From contig NZ_JAAVVB010000005.1 in assembly GCF_018449775.1 (NCBI RefSeq), positions 124,001-188,000 on the forward strand: a stretch of 64,000 nt of DNA. The letters run 5' to 3'. This DNA is from Mucilaginibacter sp. dw_454 (GTDB lineage Bacteria; Bacteroidota; Bacteroidia; Sphingobacteriales; Sphingobacteriaceae). Of the stretch, positions 9,103-18,498 are shown piece after piece (within the stretch, counting starts at the first letter, position 1; every line of letters starts with the position of its first letter). The notes under the pieces are model-generated. The model was not told the origin of the DNA. It saw only the letters and a list, made by a program, of their open reading frames with translations, and did not search any database. A program made the position numbers and the translations under genes.

Positions 9103-10221
9103 TTACTTGTTTGTTAAGGTGAAATCAGGAAGACTGATTTTTTTACCGCCATCCATGGCCGACTCATGCGCCAAAATACCTACGCAGGTAATGTTAGCCG
9201 ACTGCCGTGCATTAGGGAATGGCTGGCGGCTATTTACCAATGCTGATACAAATTCATTCACTAAATGCGGATGCGAACCGCCATGGCCCGAACCCTGGAT
9301 AAAGGATAAATGCTGATTACTATTAGCATCATAAACCCCGCCGGTGGTAAAGGCCTGGATCTCTTTAGGTAACAGATGCGCATAATCTGGTATCGTCACT
9401 TTTTCAGGAGTTTCGCCGGTATGGATTACAGATTGTTCATGCTCAACTAATGTCCACTCAAAGGTTTTTTTGGAACCGTATACGTCGAAGCTCTCGCGGT
9501 ATTGTCTTGCGGTGTTGAAAAGCGATCGTGTTACTTCAGCAGCCAAATCAGAATCTTTAAACTTGATGTGACAACTCTCAACAGCAAATGGGGAACCATA
9601 TTTACCAATCAGGGTTTCATCAATGCGCCCGGAGCCAAAGCAGGACACATACTCGGCATCGGCTTTAGCCAAAGCCAAAACAGGGCCTACGCAATGTGTT
9701 GCGTAATGCATCGGCGGCAGGCCTTCCCAGTAGCCCGGCCAACCTGCCATTTCTTGCTGGTGCGAGGCTCTTAAAAATTGAAGTCGACCCAGTTCGCCAT
9801 TTTCATACAGTTCTTTTACAAATAAAAATTCGCGACTGTAAATCACGGTTTCCATCATCATGTAGGTTAGGCCGGTTTCTTTCACTGCTTCTACAATCTG
9901 GCGACATTCTTCAACCGTGGTAGCCATGGGCACAGTGCAGGCTACATGCTTGCCCGCACGCAAGGCTTTGATAGATTGCTCGGCATGGTTTTGGATTGGA
10001 GTGTTGATATGTACTGCGTCGACATCAGGATCTTGCAATAATTCGTCATAATCAGTGTAACGTTTTTCAATACCGAAAGCATCGCCTACCTGGTGCAGCT
10101 TAGTATGGTCGCGCTGGCAAATGGCATACATATTTGCATTTGGATGATGCTGATAAATTGGGATAAATTCTGCCCCGAAACCTAAGCCAACTATGGCTAC
10201 GTTAATTTTTTTATTTTCCAT
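9103..10221 (-). CDS. Gfo/Idh/MocA family oxidoreductase
   Basis: NAD(P)-dependent sugar or cyclitol oxidoreductase of 372 residues. N-terminal Rossmann motif VAIVGLGFGAEFIPIYQHHP, then VDAVHINTPIQNHAEQSIKA and the conserved GKHVACTVPMATTVEECR (the family EKP is replaced by TVP, so the usual catalytic lysine position differs). The C-terminal domain follows with HCVGPVLALA near residue 175. Cytoplasmic; no signal peptide. It lies between the sugar isomerase gene and the fucosidase. The missing EKP lysine makes a classical dehydrogenase reaction uncertain; glycosidase-type Gfo/Idh/MocA relatives exist. Confidence 0.85.
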   Translation of the reverse strand: MENKKINVAIVGLGFGAEFIPIYQHHPNANMYAICQRDHTKLHQVGDAFGIEKRYTDYDELLQDPDVDAVHINTPIQNHAEQSIKALRAGKHVACTVPMATTVEECRQIVEAVKETGLTYMMMETVIYSREFLFVKELYENGELGRLQFLRASHQQEMAGWPGYWEGLPPMHYATHCVGPVLALAKADAEYVSCFGSGRIDETLIGKYGSPFAVESCHIKFKDSDLAAEVTRSLFNTARQYRESFDVYGSKKTFEWTLVEHEQSVIHTGETPEKVTIPDYAHLLPKEIQAFTTGGVYDANSNQHLSFIQGSGHGGSHPHLVNEFVSALVNSRQPFPNARQSANITCVGILAHESAMDGGKKISLPDFTLTNK

Positions 10222-10254
10222 ACTTGTAATAAATGCTGTTTGATATTTTGAGGG

Positions 10255-11115
10255 CTATTGCGCCCAATGTTTTAAAAATGCTAATCCTTCCGAAGCGAAT
10301 TTATCCTGGCTCGAAGCCAGCGGATGCCAGATACAAACAGCCTGGGCTAATTCCTTGTTGTCAGGTGTGAAGCTCTCTATTGACACCGTTCCTTTATAGT
10401 TTATCGCTTCCAGCCCGCGGCGGTAGGCCGCCCAGTTTGTTTGGCCTGTTCCCGGTGTCCCACGGTAATTTTCGGCAACCTGTACATGAATCAGTTTATC
10501 GCCGGCTAGTTTTATCGCTTCCTCAATGTTCGGCTCCTCAATATTCATGTGGAAACCATCTAGAATTATTTTAGCAGCCGGGTGATCAATCTCGTCTACC
10601 AAACGCACCACGTCCCAGGCGGTATTCACTAAATCAGATTCAAAACGGTTTAAAGGTTCTAACGCTATCTCCAAATTCTGTTCGGCGGCCATATCGCAAA
10701 CCTTGCGTAGGTTTTTAACAGCAAGGGCCCATTCTGCTTTACGCTGTTCTGGCGGCACCATACGCGCCTTTCCAACTGCCGAATACATTGGCCCTGCAAA
10801 AAACTTAGTGTCCCATAAAGCACATAGATCAAGGCAGTCAGCTATGTACTTAAAGCATATTTCATGAATGGCGGGGTCCTCATTGGTCAAATCGCGGGTT
10901 GGTCCAAATGCGCCGCACACAATAGCCTTAAGACCATATTTGGCAAGTGCTTTTTTTACCGCATGGCCATCAATTAATGCGGGGTCTTCGATAGCTATCT
11001 CAACTACATCAAAGCCCATTGCAGCAATTTTGGGAAATAGTTCTTCTATTGACGATGTTTGAAATGGCGACGTAAATAGCCAGGTGCTTACACCGAATTT
11101 TATTGGTAATGACAT
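10255..11115 (-). CDS. Sugar phosphate isomerase/epimerase (AP endonuclease 2 family TIM barrel)
   Basis: TIM-barrel keto-sugar epimerase of 286 residues resembling D-tagatose/D-psicose 3-epimerases. Metal-binding residues typical of that group are visible: Glu in IALEPLNRFE, Asp and His in ILDGFHMNIEE, His in HVQVAENYRGTPGTG and Glu in GTVSIESFTP. Cytoplasmic. It sits between the MFS transporter gene (9 bp spacing) and the oxidoreductase, so imported sugar is probably epimerised and then oxidised. The exact sugar is unknown. Confidence 0.87.
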   Translation of the reverse strand: MSLPIKFGVSTWLFTSPFQTSSIEELFPKIAAMGFDVVEIAIEDPALIDGHAVKKALAKYGLKAIVCGAFGPTRDLTNEDPAIHEICFKYIADCLDLCALWDTKFFAGPMYSAVGKARMVPPEQRKAEWALAVKNLRKVCDMAAEQNLEIALEPLNRFESDLVNTAWDVVRLVDEIDHPAAKIILDGFHMNIEEPNIEEAIKLAGDKLIHVQVAENYRGTPGTGQTNWAAYRRGLEAINYKGTVSIESFTPDNKELAQAVCIWHPLASSQDKFASEGLAFLKHWAQ

Positions 11116-11124
11116 TTTTGATTT

Positions 11125-12666
11125 TTAATAGGGTGTAGCTTCGGGTTCGTCTGGCTGATTTAATGTTACGGCTTTGTAACCTCCTTTTGATCTGAAATAC
11201 AGGATAAGAAGTACAAAGCTTACCAGCATGATCAAAGGGAAAATAACGATGTAGCGCAATGCTTCTTTTTTTGCAGTGTCGCGAATTGTGGTGACAGTTC
11301 GTTGTTCATCGACATTTGCCGTAGCCAATTTTGTTTGATCCAACGCTTTATAATCGCCAAAAAGACTTGTCTTTTGCTCTGTAACATAGGTGCTGTGTAT
11401 AGCTGTTTGATGCGTCCCGTCGTAGGCGGTGACCTTTTTATCTACTGATTTATCCTGGATAAAACCTAATATCCCTGCACCAATGACGCCGGCAGCAATC
11501 ATGCCCAAACCGCCTGTAATGTTTAATGTTAAAGCTCCTCCTTTTGGAAAACGCTCTGATACCATACCCAACATAGTCGGCCAAAAAAAAGACTTGCCCA
11601 ATCCATATATAGTTGCGGCTATCAGAATTACGTTACCGGCAGAAAAAGACATGGCATATAAGCCAATACCTGCAATGGCAGAGCATATAGCTAACAATCC
11701 CGGTGATGAGAACCGATGTGATATCGGACCGGCGAAAAAGCGTAGTACAAACATAATGGCCGATGTATATACCAATACCCAACCGGCTTGAAAGCCTATT
11801 TTGTTCATTTCCGGTGTCATTAAATCTGTTATCCAGCTATCCGTACCTAATTCGGTTGTCGCCAGCGGTATCATAATTAATAACAAGGCTATAAACAGTG
11901 GGCGACCGAAGCTACGCGTGTAATAACCAAACCCTGCTGTTATTAATAAAGTGATGATGACGTTTGCAGCGGTGGTCCAGCCAAATACTGCACCTAATTG
12001 GAATATGATTAGAGCCACTATGATCAATGCGCCGCCCGCCCCGACTTCTTGTAACATTTCTTTGTAAGACACGCCGGCTTGTACGCGCTCATTCAAAGGG
12101 AACTTTCTGGAGATAGTCATCAACGCGTAGATCACGGTTGGAATTAATATTAAGGCTATCTTATACTCCCATTTGACATTAACACCAAGCAACAGTGCCA
12201 TTACACCACCTAAAACCAAACCGCCGGCCCAACCTGCGTGAAGCCTGCTCAACCATTTGATTTTTTGATTAGGAAACATTGTTGCCACCACCGGATTTGC
12301 TACAGCTTCAACTGTCCCGTTACCAATGGCACAAATAAATGAGCCAATATAGAGCATCCAATAACCGGTGGCAAATATGGTTAACAATGCCGATGCTATG
12401 TGGCAAAAGACAGCAATAAACATGGCTGTTTTATAGCCGATACGATCAATTACCAAACTGAACAATACAATGCTTATGGCGAAGGGCCAAAGGCCCACAC
12501 CGGCAATTTCGCCCAACTGGGTTTGGGTAAGATTGAAATCGTGCCCCCATTGTGGCAATACCAGCGCACGCAAAATAAATCCGAATGCGGTAGTGACAAT
12601 TGAAATGAAGCAGGCATAAAAAAGCTTCATATCGGGTGCAGAGGTTCCGTTTGTTGTAGCCGTCAT
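11125..12666 (-). CDS. MFS sugar transporter
   Basis: Twelve-helix major facilitator of 513 residues. The N-terminal half holds YIGSFICAIGNGTVEAVANP and LSRLHAGWAGGLVLGGVMALL, a pattern like the fucose:H+ symporter (FHS) group. There is an unusually long loop near residues 415-470 before the last helix. It lies 9 bp downstream of the large ThuA-dehydrogenase gene and 9 bp upstream of the epimerase, so it is probably the uptake step for the sugar released by the fucosidase and xylanase. The proton-symport mechanism is inferred from the family. Confidence 0.86.
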   Translation of the reverse strand: MTATTNGTSAPDMKLFYACFISIVTTAFGFILRALVLPQWGHDFNLTQTQLGEIAGVGLWPFAISIVLFSLVIDRIGYKTAMFIAVFCHIASALLTIFATGYWMLYIGSFICAIGNGTVEAVANPVVATMFPNQKIKWLSRLHAGWAGGLVLGGVMALLLGVNVKWEYKIALILIPTVIYALMTISRKFPLNERVQAGVSYKEMLQEVGAGGALIIVALIIFQLGAVFGWTTAANVIITLLITAGFGYYTRSFGRPLFIALLLIMIPLATTELGTDSWITDLMTPEMNKIGFQAGWVLVYTSAIMFVLRFFAGPISHRFSSPGLLAICSAIAGIGLYAMSFSAGNVILIAATIYGLGKSFFWPTMLGMVSERFPKGGALTLNITGGLGMIAAGVIGAGILGFIQDKSVDKKVTAYDGTHQTAIHSTYVTEQKTSLFGDYKALDQTKLATANVDEQRTVTTIRDTAKKEALRYIVIFPLIMLVSFVLLILYFRSKGGYKAVTLNQPDEPEATPY

Positions 12667-12675
12667 GGTTTCTGA

Positions 12676-15612
12676 TTATTTAACAACTTTCATCATGCCG
12701 TTCATAATGCGCCAATGGCCGGGGAAAGAGCATATAAATGGATAATCTCCTGCTTCAGCAGGCACCCGGAACTTTAATTTAAAGCTTTTTTGAGGCTCTA
12801 CCAATGTTGTCGAGAACAACACTTCCGGAATCTTCGGAACATAATTTTGTTCTATGCCTTTTGGGTCTTGAGCCAGTTTGTCTGCCGCAGCGCCAGCCTT
12901 TTCCAAACTCCCTTTTTGAAGGATCACGAAATTGTGCTGCATAAAATCTGGGTTTGAAAAATCAACTTCTATCATGCTGCCAGCCTTAACTGTGAAAATT
13001 TTGGTGTCAAACTTCATTGCATTTTGGATTACATTGATTTTCACAACCTGGTCTGGCTTGGTGTCGGATGCCTTTGCTTTGTTATTTTCACCAGTATTGG
13101 CGGCCCTAATCTCTTCTGCTGCGCCCTTGACATGAGTTGATATAGCAGCCTGTAGCGCCTTACTAATCCAATAGTCATTCATATTCTGCGGGATTTTTTG
13201 CATGGCTTGCAAGGTTGTCCCCATAGCGCCTGACTGCGGCATGTCTGCGATTATTAAAATGGCAGCTAATCTTGTGTTTAAATTGACATCGTTTAAAAGA
13301 CCGGCATTTTGAATAGCCGACATTGATTTTGCGGTCAAGGGCAGTACTTGCAACGCCGCTTTTCTAACGCCTGCCGATGGGTGTTTCAGCGCTTCTTCAG
13401 CGACACTAATAGCTTGTTGATCCGAACCTTCAAGCAAGCCCAAGCCTTTAAGCGTCCACAACGCATGTATGGCCGCCGGATTAATGCCTAACAGGTCAAC
13501 ATCCCTATTTTGAATTAGCGCATAAAGTTGCGGTGCCACTTGTTTGTATCCACCCTCAACGATTAGTCTTTGTGCAGTCATTCGCCAAAACATATTATCG
13601 TCTTGCAGCGCCGCCACGAGTTGACCCGGGTTGTTTTTGTCAAGTTTCTTTATAGCCGAAGGTTTTGCATCATCATAAACTATCCGGTAAATGCGGCCAT
13701 GCGTTCTGTCGCGCAAGGGATTGATATAGGCGTTACCTTTGCCATTTTCAAATCCTTTAGGAGTGGGGTTGTGCTGGATGATGAAGTTATACCAGTCAGC
13801 CACCCATATTGCGCCATCCGGACCAACTTCGGACTGTACAGGAGCCAGCCATTCGTCTGCACTTGCCAAGAAGTTCCAACCATCTTTTTCTTTAAAGCCG
13901 GAGCCATCGGGTTCTAATATTGCCCGGTGCACGATGCGCCCGGTTGGTTCATTCACAAAGGCTATACGGTTCCAGTATTCTTGCGGGAAATTACGTGCTG
14001 TATAAAGATTGTGTCCGGCAGCAGCGGTGAAGCCATCGTGCACATCCACCTGTCTTAGATTTTTGGTTACCACGTGCATATTGTAGTGTCCGTCAATCTT
14101 TTCGACAGAGGTCATTGGTGGCAAACCGATCTTATTAATGTAAGATAGTGGCATACCCAGATAGTCGCTATGCGAGTTATTGGCGGTTGATATAAATACA
14201 TCGTTGTTTTCTGAAAATCCTAAGCCCCAGGTGTTGTTGCTGGTGGCGCCCATGTGCTCCATGTGTTTGCCATCGGGTGTAAAACGGTAAGCCGCTTGCG
14301 AGAAATCGAAATGCTCGCCGCCAACGTCGCCTTTGAAACCTGAGTAACCAACGGTGCCCCAAATTTTATTGTCAAACCCATAATGCAAATTTGAAGGACC
14401 GGCATGTGTGTCGAATTTACCCCAGCCGGATATGAGCTTCTCACGGATGTCGGCCTTGTCATCACCGTTTGTGTCTTTTAAAAATAGGAAATCCGGAGCC
14501 TGCGCAATGATCACGCCGCCGTTAGCAAAAACAATACTGGTTGGAATATTCAGTTTGTCGGCAAAAATGGTGAACTTGTCGGCTTTGCCGTCGCCGTCGG
14601 TATCTTCGCATATTTTTATACGGTCGTGGCCTTCTCCCGGGTTGCTGATAATTGTATTCGGATAATCAACGGTTTCCACTATCCAAAGACGACCGCGTTC
14701 ATCCCAAGCCATGGCAATAGGCTTTTCAATATCAGGTTCGGAAGCAAACAGCTGCATTTTAAAACCAACCGGTACCTGGGTTAATAGCTGCGATTCGGTA
14801 GGGGACAGCGGTGCCTGTAATTTAGGTGCAGGATTACGGTTTTCATAGTTAGGAATATCTGCAACCGTATAACCGGGGTTAGGCTTCGGTAATTTTGCCA
14901 GTCCCTTGTCAGCCTTTTTACCAACCGCCCATATTACGCCATTCTCCAGCATCTTTAAAAAATCGGGATTCTTCCAGGTATGCTCGTCGTGCCCGTAAGC
15001 GGTATAAAATACGCGGCCCTTACCGTAATTATTCGTCCAGGTATAAGGTTCGTGATGGTCGCCTTCTACGCGTTCTGTTATAACATGGATATCCTTGTTG
15101 ATCTTGGTGTGTACGTAAGTTTCATCCCAGGTAGTGAATGCGTTTACGCCGTTCATAATAGGATGCTTCTTGTCGACAATAACCATTTTAAACGTATCGG
15201 TTTTATGGCTGCTAAACTGCCCACCGATCATTTTCACAACTTCGTCCGAATTGCGAAAGCAATACGATGCACAATGAATGGGGATAAAGCCCTTCCCACT
15301 TTTTACATATTGTAATAGGGCTTTTTCCTGCGGTTTAGAAATGGTGTCGTAATTGGCGTATAATATCAACCCATCATATTTTGAAAGCGTGGTTTCATTC
15401 AGATCATCCGGGTTAGTGGTATAAGTAATATTAATTCCATCCTTGAAAAAAGACTGTTGAACAATCTCGGCAAACTTGTCGGACAAGTGATGCGTGGCGG
15501 TATGGCCCAGGAATAGAATCTCCAACCGGTGCGGTGGATATTTAATAAAGGTGCCTTTGATGCTTACCAATGCTGCCAGGCATATCGTTGCCAGGATTAA
15601 GTATTTTTTCAT
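12676..15612 (-). CDS. ThuA - sorbosone/PVC-type dehydrogenase - HEAT - azurin-like cupredoxin fusion
   Basis: Large exported protein (978 residues) with a short N-terminal hydrophobic segment. Order: ThuA-like glutamine-amidotransferase-fold domain (about 30-235, with GLILYANYD and HCASYCFRNS); a beta-propeller dehydrogenase of the membrane-bound dehydrogenase/PVC type (about 270-640, with VPVGFKMQLFASEPDIEKPI and WIVETVDYPN); HEAT-like helical repeats (about 655-790); and a cupredoxin (about 850-978). The last has His in MQHNFV and CSFPGHWRIM, the azurin C-x4-H-x3-M copper pattern. No CxxCH heme motif is present, although PVC-type homologues often carry a fused cytochrome c. It is first in the minus-strand operon and probably oxidises a sugar in the periplasm, passing electrons to copper. 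Confidence 0.85.
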   Translation of the reverse strand: MKKYLILATICLAALVSIKGTFIKYPPHRLEILFLGHTATHHLSDKFAEIVQQSFFKDGINITYTTNPDDLNETTLSKYDGLILYANYDTISKPQEKALLQYVKSGKGFIPIHCASYCFRNSDEVVKMIGGQFSSHKTDTFKMVIVDKKHPIMNGVNAFTTWDETYVHTKINKDIHVITERVEGDHHEPYTWTNNYGKGRVFYTAYGHDEHTWKNPDFLKMLENGVIWAVGKKADKGLAKLPKPNPGYTVADIPNYENRNPAPKLQAPLSPTESQLLTQVPVGFKMQLFASEPDIEKPIAMAWDERGRLWIVETVDYPNTIISNPGEGHDRIKICEDTDGDGKADKFTIFADKLNIPTSIVFANGGVIIAQAPDFLFLKDTNGDDKADIREKLISGWGKFDTHAGPSNLHYGFDNKIWGTVGYSGFKGDVGGEHFDFSQAAYRFTPDGKHMEHMGATSNNTWGLGFSENNDVFISTANNSHSDYLGMPLSYINKIGLPPMTSVEKIDGHYNMHVVTKNLRQVDVHDGFTAAAGHNLYTARNFPQEYWNRIAFVNEPTGRIVHRAILEPDGSGFKEKDGWNFLASADEWLAPVQSEVGPDGAIWVADWYNFIIQHNPTPKGFENGKGNAYINPLRDRTHGRIYRIVYDDAKPSAIKKLDKNNPGQLVAALQDDNMFWRMTAQRLIVEGGYKQVAPQLYALIQNRDVDLLGINPAAIHALWTLKGLGLLEGSDQQAISVAEEALKHPSAGVRKAALQVLPLTAKSMSAIQNAGLLNDVNLNTRLAAILIIADMPQSGAMGTTLQAMQKIPQNMNDYWISKALQAAISTHVKGAAEEIRAANTGENNKAKASDTKPDQVVKINVIQNAMKFDTKIFTVKAGSMIEVDFSNPDFMQHNFVILQKGSLEKAGAAADKLAQDPKGIEQNYVPKIPEVLFSTTLVEPQKSFKLKFRVPAEAGDYPFICSFPGHWRIMNGMMKVVK

Positions 15613-15758
15613 GAAAACAATTTAAATAGGTTTATACGTAACCGGTGGATTAGGTATAAACAAATATGGTTATCAAATCTTTTTCTTTTTTGTCTAATTC
15701 TGACTGTATTTTATCATTAAACACTTAATTTTATATTTTTTGATGCTAATAATCAATT

Positions 15759-16628
15759 ATGAAAGCGGCTATACACAAGTCTTCTATTCCTGAATCTCAG
15801 ATCTTTATGATTAAATACCTGGAGGATCAATACTTCGATCCCATATGGCACTCGCATTCTGAGTATCAATTATTTGTTCCGCTTGAAGGTACCGGCACCC
15901 GCTTTATTGGCGACAGTATCAAATCGTTCGCGCCAAATGAGTTGATATTAACGGGGTCAAACCTGCCGCATTTGTGGCGAAGTGATGAGGCCTATTTTGA
16001 AAAGACTAATCGCTTAAAGGTTCGTGGGGTTGTAATCTACCTGCAAGAAAGTATACTCGGAGAACACCTGATGGGTAAAGAAGAAATGGTCCAGCTAAAA
16101 AGGCTGTTTAAACGATCATCGCGCGGTCTGGAATTTTATGGCGACGTAAAGCAGAAGGTTATCACGATGATGAAAGAGTTGGTGTTGCTAACCGGTTTAG
16201 AAGCGTTCATTCACCTGCTTAAAATTTTAAATCTGTTGTCTGTTTCAAAAGAATACCATTATATATCGCACAACGAGTACATCGAACCTTTTAAGGAAGA
16301 TGAAACTGACCGGATGAGCAGTGTTTATGAATATATCTTAAAGAACTATCGCAAAAAAATACATTTAAACGATTTAGCCGACTTGCTATGCATGACACCA
16401 ACATCATTTAGTCGCTACTTTACAGCAGCCAATAATAAAGGCTTCACTCGCTTTATAAGCGAACTAAGGGTTAAACACGCATGTAAACTATTGACAGAAA
16501 CAGATCTGAGTATTGCAACCGTTTCAGAACGCTCGGGCTTTAAAACCTTGTCAAACTTTAACAGACAGTTTAAAGACGAAATGAGAAAAAAGCCGTCGGA
16601 TTATAAAAAGGAGTTTTTGGGGTTATAG
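15759..16628 (+). CDS. AraC family transcriptional regulator
   Basis: 289 residues: N-terminal cupin-like sensor (about 1-140, with DPIWHSHSEYQLFVPLEG) and a C-terminal double helix-turn-helix (about 190-287, with LNDLADLLCMTPTSFSRYF and RSGFKTLSNFNRQFKDEM). It is divergent from the minus-strand sugar operon across 146 bp, so it is the likely local regulator of that operon, with a sugar as effector (inference). Confidence 0.9.
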   Translation: MKAAIHKSSIPESQIFMIKYLEDQYFDPIWHSHSEYQLFVPLEGTGTRFIGDSIKSFAPNELILTGSNLPHLWRSDEAYFEKTNRLKVRGVVIYLQESILGEHLMGKEEMVQLKRLFKRSSRGLEFYGDVKQKVITMMKELVLLTGLEAFIHLLKILNLLSVSKEYHYISHNEYIEPFKEDETDRMSSVYEYILKNYRKKIHLNDLADLLCMTPTSFSRYFTAANNKGFTRFISELRVKHACKLLTETDLSIATVSERSGFKTLSNFNRQFKDEMRKKPSDYKKEFLGL

Positions 16629-16648
16629 TTAATCGAACCCGGTAAAAA

Positions 16649-17560
16649 CTACCTAACCGGCGCGGTAAGCATATATTGCCACACATATTTAAACTGCGGC
16701 GTGGTGGTTGAGCCATGCGGGTTAGGAGTTTCAACATCGGTAACCAGAATATGATTTTTACTCACAACGGGCGTCAACGGCTTTATACTCACGCTATCTA
16801 TAGTTGCGGTTTCCATCAATGTTTTGCAATTCTCTAATTGCAGGTGCACATTATATGGGTCTTTATAATGCAAAAACGCGAAATACCTTGATGCGTTGGT
16901 GGCACCTTTTTTAGCTTGCCATGGGGCGGGCGCGTTAAAGCTTTTACTGTAATCTTGCGGGCCGCTAAACATCAGCACCCGGTCAACTTTATACATTTTG
17001 CCAATATAGGCGGCATGCCCCGCTCCCTGCGAATTCCCGGCCGGTATGATCTTCTCCCAAACAGGTTTGCCATTTTTTACAAACTGCTTCCAGTTGCCGG
17101 CAGGGTCATTCTTAATCAAATAGTTCAATACATTATCAAACCGGTTTAAAATACTGTTGGCGCTGTCTACCTCAATAGCGTCGCTAACGGGTTTGCCGGT
17201 CAGGCTTTCCAGCCGGTAATTATCAAATGCCTGCACGTCGGGGTTATTGGCGAGCTTGACAGCCTCTAAACTGTTCGGATAATCCAGCGCAATGACATGG
17301 TAGCCCATTGATGATAGTATCGTATCCAAGGTAATAGTTCGCGCGGCCACGCCGTTGGTGCCGGCAATCATCAACACCAATTTATGGGCATCGGGCTTGC
17401 CTTTGTACCAGGTGGCAATATGTTCCCCATGAAGGTCTTTAATAGCGGCGTTGGTGGCGCTCGGCATCACTTTTATAATATTTGGCTGTGCCGATAAATT
17501 TAACGTTGCGATAAAAATCAGCGCAAGGCAAAGAAATAAACAAAGTTTAATGCGGTTCAT
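16649..17560 (-). CDS. Exported alpha/beta-hydrolase
   Basis: 303 residues with a signal peptide (MNRIKLCLFLCLALIFIATL to NLSAQPN). The fold is shown by KLVLMIAGTNGVAARTI, YHVIALDYPNS and the nucleophile elbow PAGNSQGAGHAAYIGKMY (Ser in GNSQG); a His near the C-terminus (PHGSTTTP) could complete the triad. No close family function is recognised; it resembles proteins annotated only as alpha/beta-hydrolase. It is separated from the divergent dioxygenase by 68 bp. Confidence 0.75.
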   Translation of the reverse strand: MNRIKLCLFLCLALIFIATLNLSAQPNIIKVMPSATNAAIKDLHGEHIATWYKGKPDAHKLVLMIAGTNGVAARTITLDTILSSMGYHVIALDYPNSLEAVKLANNPDVQAFDNYRLESLTGKPVSDAIEVDSANSILNRFDNVLNYLIKNDPAGNWKQFVKNGKPVWEKIIPAGNSQGAGHAAYIGKMYKVDRVLMFSGPQDYSKSFNAPAPWQAKKGATNASRYFAFLHYKDPYNVHLQLENCKTLMETATIDSVSIKPLTPVVSKNHILVTDVETPNPHGSTTTPQFKYVWQYMLTAPVR

Positions 17561-17615
17561 AGCACAATACTACAAATAATATTATATAAAGCCTATGGGG
17601 TTAATGGATTTAATT

Positions 17616-17623
17616 TATATTTG
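17616..17623 (+). promoter_or_regulatory. -7 promoter element just before the dioxygenase gene
   Basis: TATATTTG fits the Bacteroidota -7 consensus exactly and ends only 5 nt before the ATG at 17629, so the mRNA would be leaderless or nearly so. No good -33 TTTG is present at the usual spacing, so this could also be chance in AT-rich DNA. Confidence 0.45.
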
Positions 17624-17628
17624 TCTGC

Positions 17629-18498
17629 ATGAGTACCTCATTACCTCCACTCGACGTACACCCAAACAGCGTGGGTCTTGGCGCTGAAATTCGCGGTATC
17701 GACCTGCGCGAGTTAACCGACGAATCATTTAATCAGGTCTACAGCGCCTGGCTGGATCATTCTGTTCTGCTTTTCCGGGGCCAGCAACTTACAGATGAGC
17801 AGTTGATTAGTTTCAGCCGCCGGTTTGGCGAGCTGGACCTGGCACCAATTCAGGAAAACGGCCGTCGTTTTGTAGATGGCTTCCCGGAACTGTATATCGT
17901 CTCTAACGTGATCGAGAATGGTGAAGCGATTGGCAGCCTGGGCAGCGGCGAGGCTGTCTGGCATACCGACATGTCTTACCTGCCCGAGCCACCCAAAGCC
18001 AGTATTTTGTATGCCCTTGAGATTCCGCCATCGGGCGGAAATACGGAATTTATGGATATGTTCGGTTTGTATGAGTCGTTGCCGGCGCAGCTAAAAGAAC
18101 GGCTCCGGGGCTTGCGCATTAAGCACGATGGCACTTACAACAGCGGAGGTTATGTTCGTCATGGCGTCACTGCAACAGACGATCCCCGCACTTCACCGGG
18201 AACTTTTCACCCGCTTGTTTGCAAGCATCCCGAAACCGGCCGCCCTGGCCTTTACCTTGGGCGGCGACGTAACGCCTACATTGAGGGTCTTGAATTAGCA
18301 GCATCAGAAGCGCTGCTCGACGAAATATGGAGTTACACCAACCAAAAGCAGCTGGCGTGGCACAACGTATGGAAAGTCGGCGATCTCGTACTGTGGGACA
18401 ATCGCTCTACCATGCACCGCCGCGACTCCTTTGATGCAGGCCATCGCCGGGTCATGCATCGTACCCAAATTAAGGGACAAACACCGCCTTCTGCATGA
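17629..18498 (+). CDS. TauD/TfdA family Fe(II)/2-oxoglutarate-dependent dioxygenase
   Basis: 289-residue non-heme iron dioxygenase. The facial triad is visible: His and Asp in VWHTDMSYLPEPP and the distal His in WDNRSTMHRRDSFD; an Arg for 2-oxoglutarate follows in HRRVMHRTQ. Family members open taurine, 2,4-D, sulfonates or other small acids by hydroxylation. It overlaps the following MFS gene by 4 bp (ATGA), so uptake and hydroxylation of the same compound are likely. Codons are more G/C-rich than in neighbours by eye, which together with the compact two-gene format suggests acquisition by transfer. Confidence 0.9.
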   Translation: MSTSLPPLDVHPNSVGLGAEIRGIDLRELTDESFNQVYSAWLDHSVLLFRGQQLTDEQLISFSRRFGELDLAPIQENGRRFVDGFPELYIVSNVIENGEAIGSLGSGEAVWHTDMSYLPEPPKASILYALEIPPSGGNTEFMDMFGLYESLPAQLKERLRGLRIKHDGTYNSGGYVRHGVTATDDPRTSPGTFHPLVCKHPETGRPGLYLGRRRNAYIEGLELAASEALLDEIWSYTNQKQLAWHNVWKVGDLVLWDNRSTMHRRDSFDAGHRRVMHRTQIKGQTPPSA

